Source: Azolla pinnata (Eukaryota; Streptophyta; Polypodiopsida; Salviniales; Salviniaceae). Taken from it: a stretch of DNA of 40,311 nucleotides. Each line of letters begins with the position of its first letter. Positions within the stretch are counted from its first letter, which is position 1. Positions 11,001 to 22,050 of this stretch are shown piece after piece. The position numbers and the translations under genes were made by a program. The stretch lies in contig JBBBWG010026790.1 of assembly GCA_037176905.1 (NCBI GenBank), forward strand, positions 1 through 40,311. Direction: 5' to 3'. The notes beneath the pieces were generated by a model. The model had not been told where the DNA came from. It saw only the letters and a program-made list of their open reading frames with translations, and ran no database searches.

Positions 11001-12287
11001 TGATATGTTTGATGAAGGTATTGGTCAGAACATTCGCCTATCGTAAACTGATCTGAAATATACATGGCTGGGTTGTGTTCATCAACCTAAAGAATCTAGA
11101 TAACACTACCCTCTGAGTGTCCCGAAAGGTTATCATTGAGTTGATTCGGAGTTTTCGTCAGTTTGTTGCATCCTGTTTCTAGAACACTTTTGTAATGTGT
11201 CTTTCATAGTGACAAACTTGAAAATTTGGAGAACTATATGGGTATCAGCTGCATTTATCACCGTTTCTGCTTTGAAATGTTTCTGAAGGTGTACTTGTCA
11301 AACTCCATTGAATCATGTGATGTATGTCACATAAAGAAAAGAACATTGTCATATACGAATTTAGAAGTAAATGGGGGGAATGTCTTGTATGAAACTCATG
11401 AAAATTTTTCCTTCTGTTTCTCTCTCTGTAGAAGGCCCCATTTATCCAGTAAGGGTCTTTTTTCTCTCAGGTTTATATGAGTATGCGGCTTCATTTTGCT
11501 CGAATGCCTCTCAAGTGCTATTATGTGAAAGTTCAGAATATAACTTCACCGAGCCGTATCCTTCTTGAACTGATCAGGGATAAGTGGATTGAAGAGAATG
11601 GGGCACAACCTGTAGGCAATGATAACGGCAAAGTACAAAATGATTGGGAAAATCCCCTTGATTGCAAGCCGATGATGACAGGTAAAGTTTCATGGATAAT
11701 CATCTGTCAGACCTCACTACTAAACTATCTGAAACATTTGCACTTTCATGTTGTATATTGTTGTGGTGTTCTTGCTGCCTGTTGCACTTTATTGCATGGC
11801 ATGTTGATAACTGTATTTTATGTACTTGTGCTCATAATCTTTACGGATGTAGGTGTGGGTACTTTTTTATATAATCATAATCTTCACAGATGTGAACACC
11901 TTAAAACAAGGAAGGAGTTGCCCTGCAATTTATTGCAAAAACCCACAGAATGTATTGTTTTCTTCAATACTGGAATGATTCATCTGCAATGTATGAAATG
12001 GATTAGTTTCAGAATTTATTTATTAGATAGCTGTCACAGAGCTCAAGAGTTTTCTTCGTGCATATTACTAGTGTAATCCACCTGCCGTAAATGTGTTTAT
12101 AGAGCTAGAGGAGAAACTGCTTGAGGAAGCCAATCCTGGGCCTGAGAAAGCAAAAGTTTTGAAGAACGTAGCGAGGAGGCTGGAGTCTCAACTTGAGAAA
12201 TATTATCAACAGAGAAACTGCAAGGACAGGCTGCGGTTTGATCCTAAGCTGAAAGAGAAGGGACTCCTTGATTTAAAGAATGTTTGA
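8008..12287 (+). CDS. GIY-YIG domain protein, 5 exons, 295 aa
   Basis: Exons: 8008-8215, 8813-8883, 10318-10530, 11471-11681, 12103-12287; phases match at every junction. The N-terminal ~90 residues are Ser/Arg/Lys-rich with few acids early on, consistent with an organelle transit peptide; ATG 8086 is an alternative start. A charged linker leads to the GIY-YIG fold: 'ASVYAIFDGEKVLQYIG' (VY at 146-147, YIG at 158-160), then 'SRQ...RLHFARMP' and 'LLELIRDKWIEENG'. The C-terminal helix ('EKLLEEANPGPEKAKVLKN') is Lys/Glu-rich. It resembles a plant family of single GIY-YIG proteins. The first Gly of GIY is replaced by Val, so nuclease activity is uncertain. Plastid targeting is inferred only. Confidence 0.85.
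9380..9555. repeat. Long A/G-only polypurine tract in GIY-YIG intron 2
   Basis: About 175 bases are nearly pure purine on the plus strand, built of GAA, GAAA and AAAG units with only scattered T and C. It sits in the 1434-bp intron 8884-10317. AT-rich sequence containing repeated TAATACGTA-like words flanks it on both sides (about 9200-9370 and 9720-9840), which may be an old transposon insertion. I see no terminal repeats or protein remnants. Confidence 0.7.
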
Positions 12288-12799
12288 ATGTGTTTGAATC
12301 TTTTCTTTTTTAATAAAAAAACTAAAGTTTTTTGCGAGTTCCGCTCAGCGATTTTCGAAACTAATGGTCAAAATGTTGTAACATATCATAGCAGCGAAAC
12401 GCCGGTTTTAAACTGTCATGTGACAGCTATGACATCCACTTTTGTTTTTACAGCAGCTGTTTACCGTTTCAAGCTTACTTGAGAATTAACCTCTATTTTA
12501 CATCATGCTAACCTTTTGATTTACTGCAACACTCATGAAGACTTGTCTCTGAATCATCATGAAACAAACAAACCATTATACAGCAATTCTTGTTGAAGGG
12601 CCTTTTAGGGCTCATTGAAGTTGGATTCCTCGTCCGTGATCTTATAGATTGGTTTCATTTTACAAGAATCCATCTCTCTCTATAATAAATGAATAATAAA
12701 AGTATGCTAAACAACATAAGACTTAGAAAATCATAAAATCAAACTAGAATATTGTTATCAGTATTTATTGAACCAATGTAACTTCAATCAGTATCCACA
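12288..12799. other. Intergenic region after the GIY-YIG gene
   Basis: This should hold the 3' UTR of the GIY-YIG gene; a TTTAATAAAAAA signal lies about 25 bases after the stop codon. The rest is AT-rich with no supported gene up to the tRNA. Confidence 0.5.
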
Positions 12800-12872
12800 T
12801 CCGTTGTAGTCTAGTTGGTTAGGATACTCGGCTCTCACCCGAGAGACCCGGGTTCAAGTCCCGGCAACGGAA
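12800..12872 (+). tRNA. tRNA-Glu (anticodon CTC)
   Basis: The 73-nt sequence folds into a full cloverleaf. The acceptor stem pairs TCCGTTG with CAACGGA, with discriminator A at 12872. The anticodon loop is CTCTCAC with anticodon CTC at 12834-12836, which reads GAG. The internal Pol III promoter boxes are present: A box TAGTCTAGTTGG (12807-12818) and B box GGTTCAAGTCC (12851-12861). A T6 terminator follows at 12877-12882. No intron and no encoded CCA, as expected for a nuclear tRNA. Confidence 0.97.
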
Positions 12873-12876
12873 CTTC

Positions 12877-12882
12877 TTTTTT
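12877..12882 (+). terminator. Pol III T-run terminator of tRNA-Glu
   Basis: Six consecutive T residues begin four bases after the mature tRNA end. Confidence 0.85.
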
Positions 12883-12962
12883 GCTGCTCCATCGATTTCG
12901 ATGCAAATCAAATTTCCTACTACCTCATACAGACTTGGTAAGACATCTTGATTGAACGGTAC

Positions 12963-13101
12963 TAAAATTATCCAATAAGTTCATGAAAACCTGGTAACTA
13001 TCCAATAGAATTCAGGATGTTTGTAAAATTATCCAATAAGTTCATGAAAGCCTGGTAACTATCTCAGGATGTCTATCGCTTAAAGAAGGGACATCCTGAG
13101 A
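12963..13101. repeat. Diverged tandem duplication ending in a hairpin
   Basis: Two copies of a roughly 60-bp segment (core ATCCAATAAGTTCATGAAA...CCTGGTAACTATC...CAGGATGT) lie head to tail at about 12968-13072. The second copy ends in a perfect 12-bp inverted repeat: TCTCAGGATGTC at 13062-13073 and GACATCCTGAGA at 13090-13101, with a 16-nt loop. Part of the unit (ATTATCCAATAG) recurs just downstream. Confidence 0.8.
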
Positions 13102-13660
13102 TTCACAAACGTTACTAGAATTATCCAATAGAGTGCAACTATTACCTTAATTAAGCGAGAGAGAGAGAGAGAGAGAGACAGCATTGATGATATCGGCGTA
13201 CCAGATATGGTGTATTAAAAGGAAGTAAAAGCTGTGTCGATATTACAAATAAGATGAATTACACAGATCTTGTGGAGATGAAGAACATGACATTAGCAAT
13301 ACAAGATGGATGAGAGCACCGGCCAAACACCAAACACCAAACACCGCCCGAATCCCAGTATTTCCTGATTTTAATCCTGTGGGCTTAATATCGTACATGA
13401 CCCCGGTTTTCTGTTACATGTTAGAAGAGTTAGAACCTCATCAGTATGGATGGGACACCTGCTTGGGAGAGCAAGACACTCTACCCTCAATTCTCAACAG
13501 GCAAGCGAATGCGCCAACAGAAGGAGAAAGACAAGCAGATCTCTCTGATTTGGCCAGGGCCCCGACATCGAGCATGAGTCGTATTTCTTGCTATTTGAAA
13601 AGGTTTTTGCGAGCAAATCCATCTTTGCCAATAATCGAGTGTAGAAGACTTCGGCATCCT
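13102..13660. other. Region between the tRNA-side repeats and the kinesin stop codon
   Basis: It contains a (GA)11 microsatellite at 13157-13178. The rest is probably 3' UTR and downstream sequence of the minus-strand kinesin. A 122-codon plus-strand open frame overlapping the kinesin end has no recognisable features. Confidence 0.5.
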
Positions 13661-16600
13661 TCAGGCTTGTGTGCCTAGCCGTGAGGCATCTGGAAGGCCA
13701 TTGCGCGGAGCAGATGTCTGACGCCGTGGAATGCCAATCTCACAAGCATTTACCTTTGCAGCAAATCTCAATGAACAGAGCGTTTCGTGTAGAGATTTCG
13801 AATCAGGGGCAACATTCACGAACATGAGAGTCTTTGAATCCCCTCCCAAGCAGGGCTAAAGAAAAGACACAAGAAAAGCATGTAAGAAGAATTTTTCCAA
13901 AAATTCTGCTACAATTCCTATCAAAACAATCGATGTCCTGAAAGCTTGGTCAAACCCGCAAAACAGCAAGTATATGCACCTGAGCAAATGAACTAGTTAG
14001 CGAGATCATCCTCAGTTACATGCGTGATTAACACACTATATCATTAATTTCACAAATTTTCTCGTCTTTTGGGGGTTGAGTTATGGTGTCTGGGGAAAAA
14101 ACAAATTTTGCAATGTTTTGGTTAGATCATGCCTTATCTGTTACATGTATGATTCCAACAGTTATATCACTAATTCCACACTCCTTTTGGGGTTTCGGAT
14201 TTAAGGTTCTCAAAGCATCTGAGCAATGAACTAGTCAGATCATACCGTTCTAACTTCAAAGTAATAGTGCCTTTCAAGCATGCATATACTTAATTTCACA
14301 TTTTTCTCCTTTGTTGTGGTTCAGTTATGGTATTATGGAGAGGGGGGAAAACCAAAAACTCAGAAATATTCCAGTCATTGAAAGCAGACATTTGAGTTTA
14401 TGCCAACCTGCAAAAGATACGTCAGCCTCGAATTTCTATATGGCACATGTTGCTCCTTATTTGCTATCGCCAATATGACATCACCCAAGCTTGACAAGCT
14501 TTTATTGATTGCCTGTGATTCCAGAGAAGAAGAAGAAAAGAAAACTCCACGTTAGCAGTACGTGTTCTCTCCAATGACTGACATAAAATAGCACGGTCAG
14601 ATAGAGAGAGGGAACCTGAGTTTCTTTCAACCTCTCTCCAGTTGCACCGCTTCGGGAAAGCCTCTCACTACCCGCAAGATCCACCAAATTCAGCATTCCA
14701 TGAACTTGCTGCTCCGTCCTCTGTTAGAAGACATTAAAATTGAACAGTGCTCTGCTCTCCATAGAAAAGGATGGGTGGCCATAACTTTGCATGTTTTGAA
14801 GTATGCGGCCATGTTATTTCAAATTTGACCCCTATCTAGGGATACTCGAACTATAACATTTACAGCATATAAAGATCGTAAATGTATGGTTACATATAAA
14901 TGTACGACAATGACAAATATACATATGACTTATGTATACGTACCTCATTCACTCCTGAAATCCTCAAGGTGAACACACAATGACTCCTGGAGGATTGTTC
15001 GTTCATTGCTGTCTTTCCAACCGTTCTTGTCTCCGGAAGAGAACCAAAGTAGTATACATATATCAATAGTACTGTGGCTCATGGAAGATCACAAGCAATT
15101 GAAAATTTGGAAGAAAGTGATCGTGTCTAACCTGCAATGAGCAGCTTGATGTAAAAGAGCTGAAACCTCCTTCCAGTTTGTCACCTGGACAAGTGTCAAA
15201 TCTGAAACAGTGGTATTTCCCAAAGAATCGTGCTTAATGGTCAGCATCTTTATTGCATCTGTCTTTTGTGGATCAGCTTTAGAAATTGTCAGGAGATCTC
15301 TGATGGTTTCATTATAGATTTCAAGCATGGAAGCCTATCATCGTACCCAATAAAGACATCAGAAAAGTGAGAAAATACATCATTTTAATCATGTCATTGA
15401 GCTGAAAATCAAATATAGAAGTTCCTCCGCAATGAAACTTAACTTGAATTTTGAACTTCCACCCTTGGGTTTCTAGGTATTGACTCGACTTGAAAATCTG
15501 CTCTAAGGATCTTGGTATGATCCCTTTATGCTCTGATTGTTCTGGTTGACCTAGCATTGTGTATGTTTTACCAGAACCAGTTTGACCATATGCAAAGATG
15601 CAAACCTGTGTAATTTGAATTGTTACCACGGAACAGATTATCCAATAGGAACAGCAAAGGGACAAATAAATGACCTTATACATGAATGAACTTGAAAAAA
15701 TACCTTATATCCATCCAAGGCACTTTGAACAAGTTGAGATATTTCATTGAACACATTAGCTTGCGTAATCTCAGGTCCAAAGACTTTGTCAAATGAAAAT
15801 GCATACTTTTGTCCTGCATTTATTCCAACTTAGATTAACGTAAAATTAGATACTGATAAGCAATTTGCTAGACAATCAAATACCCTCTGCTTGAACAAGC
15901 TCTATTCCTCGGCCAACAAGCTCCCCAAACTTTGGATACTGTACAACTGACTGAGCTTGCTCACAATCTTCATCCTCCACAAGAAATGGTCTAACCCGAC
16001 AAAATACTCGAACATTTCCTTTCAGCTCCTGAATATACATACAGATATAACCATTTGAAACAGAATAAGTGGCACATAATGCTTCCGAATAAGGCACATT
16101 ATTTTCATTATTTCCTGATAAGACAATCCTCTTGGCACAAATGAACAAGAGTGTTCTGCAACTTAATATGCTCATTGGATGGGTCCAATGCCACATTAAC
16201 ATCAACATTGATAGCATCTCGGATGCACAGATCATCTTTGAATCAAAATGTACATGTCGTGCTTTTACCTGGATTGTATTGTGGAGTTTACGCCGGATAA
16301 CCTCTCCTTCATTGATGCGCTGCTCTGCTTCAGAAAGTTTCAACTGGAGCTCGGAGATTTTAGCAGCTCGATCACCATCAGTCTTCTTGTGCATCAAAAC
16401 CGACAGTTCAAGGGTCTACAGATTATCAAGAATAACAGGGATAGTTGGAGAAAAAGTATTCATCAGAGAATATGCAGTTATCAAAGCCCTAACTCCAAAG
16501 AACATAGAATCAGCCTTATGACCTGGCATTTTATGTTTGCACCATCAAGCTGCTGAAGTAGACTTTTAATTTGCTCATCCTGAACATTATAGCTTCCCTG

Positions 16601-19565
16601 AAACAGACTTCATTATGATTGAGAATTCAAATCAAAATTTAAAACTTGAACCAAACAAGGAGCCAATGACCACTTGCACACACCTCTAAGGCTTTGGCTC
16701 TATTGGCCATGGACTCAATTTCAGATTCGGACTTCCCAGAAAAGTCTCGGAATCTTATGTTTTCTTCCATCAGAAGATTGATTTGAGCTTGATATTTATG
16801 TTTCTCCTCATTTGACTGATTAAGCTCAATCCGAATTCTCTCCAACTCCTTGCTCAGCACAGCCTTCTTCTTGTTCTCTTCATCAAATGCAGACTGCAAA
16901 AAATAAGCAATCCTATATTCTGAATAATTTTGGTTTAGCTTGTTCTACATCTACATAAGAGGCACGTGAATCTGGTTAGAGAGCCACAATCATTTCCTCT
17001 AGCAGATATGTAGCTTATCACTGGTGCCAATCATAGGCAACAAACAAAATCAGCAGGTTTAAATTAATCTATCAGCATACTGGGTTCGTTGTATTGTCTA
17101 GGAAGCTCAAACTGCAACCAGACATAATTGTCATCCGAGTATTGGTGTCCCCATATATGGCTATAAATCCTGGGGAATACTTCATGATCTAGTTATGCAT
17201 AGGGTAATTGTATTCCCACTGCACGGGACACATATGGCATCCCCAAAGACGCAGTTAACTAATCATAACTTTATCAACATTCAGTCTCATGGCTACATCA
17301 AACCTCGTAGAGGGATACTCAACAGGATAGTTCCAACACACAGGATTTTTTTTATATATAGTTTGTTATATCTTACCTTTGTTGTATCAAGTTTTGTTTG
17401 TAAAGCAGAAGTGCTCATTCGAATTGCACCCAAAGTTTCCAGAATAGTCAATTTTTCTCTCTGAGTTCTTGCATTTTCTTCAGCTGCAGATGATGCATCC
17501 TTCTGAAGCTTGCAATTGTAATCCTGCAAACTACTGTTGTATTCTGACAACCTCTTATTGATGTCTTGCAAGCTTTTGACCTATTATGAGGACCCAAGTA
17601 CCATGAAAAAATGAAAACACAGCATATATATAACAAACAGTAAAGTTCCCTCCTAACTGAGCACAAGTTATAATGAGGTAAATCTAGAAGAGCTCACCTT
17701 CTCTTCCATGGTTTTTAAATCTATTTTAACTTTAACTAACTCCATAGAAAGTTCTTGACAGTCCCGAGTTGATCCCTCGAGTGCCTTGATATCTTTTCCG
17801 TGTATTGATGAGAGTTCCTGTGCAAGAAAAGCATCAGCAAGAGTAAATTGAATTTTGATATTGAGTTAAGAAATGAAACTTCAAATTAGAACTGGGAATT
17901 TCTGTCCAAAGTAGATTGAGCACCATTTTCTCCTGTTCAACTGTGCACAGCCTTTTCTCGATTGCTTGGCAACATTGGCAAGCTTCTGATAGATGTTTTG
18001 ATAGCTCCTCTTGTGCTGCGGTTGTGGACAACACTGTATCACAAGCACACTGTACAATCATAACCAGCGTTTCAGGAGAAACAGAAAACGAATTACTGAT
18101 AATTACAAAGAAACTAATTGTGATACCAAATGCTTCGTGATTGATTTTCTCTTGTTTCATTTGATCTCGAAGCTGTTCAAGTTGCAGAATGTAAGCTGTT
18201 TCAACTTGTAAGAAGTGCCGAATGCAAGTACGCAGCTTCTTTATATATTCTGTCATTTGTTCGTTCTTACTCTACAGCAGAAACCCTGATTACATTAAGA
18301 ATATAGTACAGTTCCTGCAACATATGTATGCCATGTGATATAATATGTCATTGTACCTTTAAATCAAACTTGGATTTACCGAGAATCTTGGTTGTTAGTA
18401 GAGATTCAACCTGCTCATTGGCCATCCTTCCTTCCTCCCACTCTTTAGGATCATCGTCGTTCTCAAGCTTCAGGGGTTCTGTGTTACCATTTGATGAGCA
18501 CAAAACCTCATGTGAACGATTTTCTGTTTCTAACCCATTGCGCCTCCTCCTTTTTGATGGTACAAGGATTTCGTTTTCCTTCTGATTCACATAAAAGATG
18601 CCAGAGAAGGCTTGGTTAAAATGCAACTGTTTTAAACAGTAGTTCACCATTGAAGAAAACCATGTTAGAACAGGGGATTTCTCTGCTAGTTTCTGTTGTG
18701 ATTTCCAGATTGATTTAACAAAGCACCTATAATTGCAATTGCGAGGATATATGTGTTCTACTGCTTCCAAAAAGAGCACATAACAATCAAGAAGATGAAT
18801 TCATAGTTTTTATTATCCTCTCGCCAAATTGCATGATTTCCATGGAGAAACATCTTTGAAGACTAATATTTTAAGGGATTCAAGAATCCTTCCGGTCTTC
18901 AGGAAACCATGAATCCATGACGAATTATGAGGAGCATAATTTTGCCTGATTCATGGAAATATGACATCCTCTCATCCATGCAAAGCTCATAAATAACTTG
19001 ACTTTTCTTTGACTTGACAATTCCCGTGGAAAGCTTGCCTTTCCTAAAGCCCACAATTTCAGTGACGATTTCTTCTTTCGTGCAATCTCACAATCACCAG
19101 GAAATTTTCTTCTTTCTTGGATCCTTGCAATGTCAGTAGAGAAAACTGCCTTCCGTCATGGAAGCTCGTATATTTAACACAAGCGCGGGAAAGAGCATTA
19201 TTCCCTGAATTCCTCATATTGCTGCAGAGAGAATTTTGCCCTAGCGGTCATTCGAGGTGGAAGGCCGAGTATATTTCACGTAAAGAAGAAACGGCCGATT
19301 CTTTCTTCACACAACCACTGATGAAACCTCGAATTTCCAGGGAGAAGAGCTGCAATTTTCTTCCTGGGAAAGCGCAATGCTGCCGTACAAACGGAGACAA
19401 GTAGCTATGGAGGGAGGAAATCTTTCAGGAAACGATCCATACCTGGCAAAGCGAGCGAGGGGGGGCAAATTCTAGGGCATACGGAATGTGGAGATTCGAG
19501 AACCAGACGAGTACCTGACGAATTGACGGTCGAGCATCCCGCTGGGAAGGAGCAGAACGCTTCAT
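13661..19565 (-). CDS. KIN14: Kinesin-14 with C-terminal motor (ATK1/ATK5-like), 17 exons, 797 aa
   Basis: Exons in coding order: 19565-19515, 18581-18357, 18271-18127, 18033-17924, 17817-17698, 17580-17377, 16893-16684, 16597-16523, 16415-16269, 16028-15884, 15813-15704, 15605-15444, 15334-15132, 15025-14944, 14720-14616, 14512-14408, 13855-13661. A basic cluster 'PSKRRRRNG' near residue 26 could be a nuclear localisation signal. A coiled-coil stalk runs from about 95 to 430. The neck-motor junction '[14 protein letters not shown]' starts at 430, which is diagnostic of minus-end-directed kinesin-14. Motor motifs: P-loop GQTGSGKT (521-528), switch I NEQSSRSH (644-651), switch II DLAGSER (677-683), then '[11 protein letters not shown]'. 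It ends '[14 protein letters not shown]', as in Arabidopsis ATK1/ATK5, and length is close to ATK1. Expected role: spindle pole focusing and microtubule bundling. Confidence 0.95.
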
Positions 19566-19689
19566 GACAGGGCACAATTCCGCGGGCCTCGCTACGGATC
19601 GAAAGACGCAGAGAACGAAAGGAAGGAAATCAAACAGAGTTTTCGAAAATGTGCGCGAGGGCGGGAAGCAACAAAATTGGAGGCTCTTA

Positions 19690-20470
19690 ATGTACGTATA
19701 CGTATCCGTACATGTATATATACGATGAATGCATACGATATACATACGCTACGTGTATGTGTACGATGCCCATACGCCTACGGGTATGCGTACATGTTTC
19801 CATACGATGTGTAGACGCCAACATGTATGCGTACATGTATCCCATACGATATACATACGCCAACATGTACGCGCACATGTGTCCATACGATGTACATACG
19901 CCTACAAGTATGTGTACATACGCCTACAAGTATGTGTACATCGTATGGATGTACATACGCCTACAAGTATGTGTACATGAACCCATACGATGTACATACG
20001 CCAACATGTACGTGTACATGTGTCCATACGACGTGCGTACGCCTACAAGTATGTGTACATGAACCCATACGATGTACATACGCCAACATGTACGTGTACG
20101 TGTGTCCATACGACGTGCGTACGCCTACAAGTATGTGTACATGCTCCCATACGATGTACATACGACGTGTACATGTGTCCATACGATGTACATACGCCAA
20201 CATGTACGTCTACATGTGTCCATACGATGTGCGTACGCCTACATGTATGCGTACTCCTATCCATACGATGTACATACGCCAACATGTACGCGTACATGCG
20301 TCCATACGATGTACAGGTACGTGTACATGTGTGCATACAATGTGCGTACGCCTACACGTATGTGTCCATGAGTCCATACAATGTACACATACAATGTACA
20401 CACGCCTACATGTATGTGGACATGCATCTATACGATGCCATGTACGCGTACATACATGTGTCTTTGTATA
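19690..20470. repeat. 41-bp minisatellite with alternating A/B units upstream of the kinesin
   Basis: About 19 units of roughly 41 bp run head to tail, each starting CATACGATGTACATACGCC or a variant. In the centre (about 19984-20150) two unit types alternate: type A continues AACATGTACGTGTACATGTGTC, and type B continues with TACAAGTATGTGTACATGAAC-like sequence, giving an ~82-bp higher-order repeat. Edge units are degenerate or truncated. The array begins about 125 bp before the kinesin start codon. Stop codons are scarce in several frames, so long predicted proteins here (up to 214 codons, Cys/Thr/His-rich) are not genes. Confidence 0.92.
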
Positions 20471-22050
20471 GCTATACGTAAATTCGTGTCCTTCTGATGC
20501 TGCATGAACCAAGACAGAGGTTTAGTTTACTTTACCTGATCTACTTGATCATTTAATTGGCTTCCGTGAGGCGTTTCTGGAATTAAACAAGTAATGTTTC
20601 GTGCTTCTCGGAAGAGCAATCCGGATCGGCTTTTTCTCCTTGGGCCTTATATTCGGACACAATGTGATCTGCTCTTGCCATCAAAGGCATTGGCCAAACA
20701 TTCGGCCAAAAATTGCATCTACAAGCTTTGTATCTCATCGAGCATGCTTGCACAAAACCTGTTTATATCACCGCTCGATCAATCATGCTTGTAACTATGT
20801 AATCTATACTTGTTGCATGCATTAGAGATAGAGAGAGAGAGAGAGATTAAATGTGTACACTCCACGTTATCGTCTGATGAGCCATTCCTTCATCGCTTCT
20901 GTTCTCAGGTTCCTCACTTGTATACATTCTCCTTCCCATTCAAATGTTGGGATTCCGTGAAGTTTTTTGCTTTCACCGCATGTAAAGATTTGGAATTATA
21001 TCGATAAAAACTGCACACTGCAAGTCACACAAAATTCCACAAGCTCCAACTACTCTTGGAAATATCTCTAGATGCAATAAGGTGATCAATAATGACGAAG
21101 TCTTTTCAACCGCCGTTTTCTTACTCAACCAAAAGAGAGCAAAAGCAAAGGCTTGATGGGCACCTACATGTATTAGCTGGAGCCAAATTGGGTTACAAGA
21201 AGCTTGAAGTACTCAATCAATGAGATGCAACTATACCTCAATCAATATCCTGTTCACTTGATGCAAAGCTGTTGTCCTATATTTGCCAAAAATACAAGCA
21301 CAAATGATATGATTTATGTTGCTCATTCTCAGCTTCGGACAAAGGCCCTGAATGAAGTCTTACCGGTGTTGGTCCAATGGCTTGCATCTGACATCAACAA
21401 GAGAACTGTTAAACACAGTTGAGAGCAAGATTCTATATCAGAATCGTTCACATGCAACGGCCAGGGATCAGTATCAAATCACAGATAAAAAATCTGGCTC
21501 ATGCTAGCAACAGACCAGGTTTACAAGAGAGCACCAAAATCAGCACTGAGTCGATGACAATGCACTAGCTTGTTATCACCAGCCACTGCTACCACTAGTT
21601 CAATCAATGAGGAATATCACTATATAGAGGAGCAGAGAAGAATAGCCCAAATCTACGTGTGACCATTGTACACTTAGACAGAGACCAAACATGTTTTGCT
21701 TTTATTTCAACTTAAATGTTACATGGTAGCCATGTAAGACATCTCTTACAATGTCAGGAGAGCAACGAAGCAAAAACTGGCAAGAGCTTCAAACACCCAC
21801 CACCTAGTAAAAGCAAAATTTTGATATAACCTCTGTAAAGAGAGAATTATTTTTTTAGAGACTGGCCGACAGAAATGAATACGATTGATGAGGGGATCAA
21901 AACAGCAAAAAAATACATACATACCTAACCCGCCCAATCAATGATGATGCCTACTTCTACTTTACATCAAATACCAAAAATCCCTTTTACAATACAGAGA
22001 GTGAATTGGAAATGAGCTATTATATAGAGTGTTACGAGAGTGTGTATGTG
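20471..22050. other. Intergenic region between the kinesin array and the SUFC stop codon
   Basis: No supported gene. It contains a (GA)8 microsatellite at 20831-20846 and ordinary AT-rich sequence. The last few hundred bases should be the 3' UTR of SUFC. A 72-codon plus-strand frame at 21204-21422 has no recognisable domain. Confidence 0.5.

Noticed and set aside
11477..12076. A 199-codon plus-strand frame
   Set aside because: It reads through GIY-YIG exon 4 into intron 4. Only 11471-11681 fits the family and splice phases.
13310..13678. 122-codon plus-strand frame near the kinesin end
   Set aside because: It overlaps the kinesin 3' end on the other strand, has no recognisable motif, and sits in probable 3' UTR.
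19690..20470. CRISPR array
   Set aside because: Units are contiguous with no unique spacers, and the host is a plant nucleus. It is a tandem minisatellite.
19712..20512. Several overlapping open frames of 80-214 codons rich in Cys, Thr, His and Tyr
   Set aside because: They are six-frame readings of the 41-bp minisatellite. Protein 'repeats' change with each frame, as expected when unit length is not a multiple of three.
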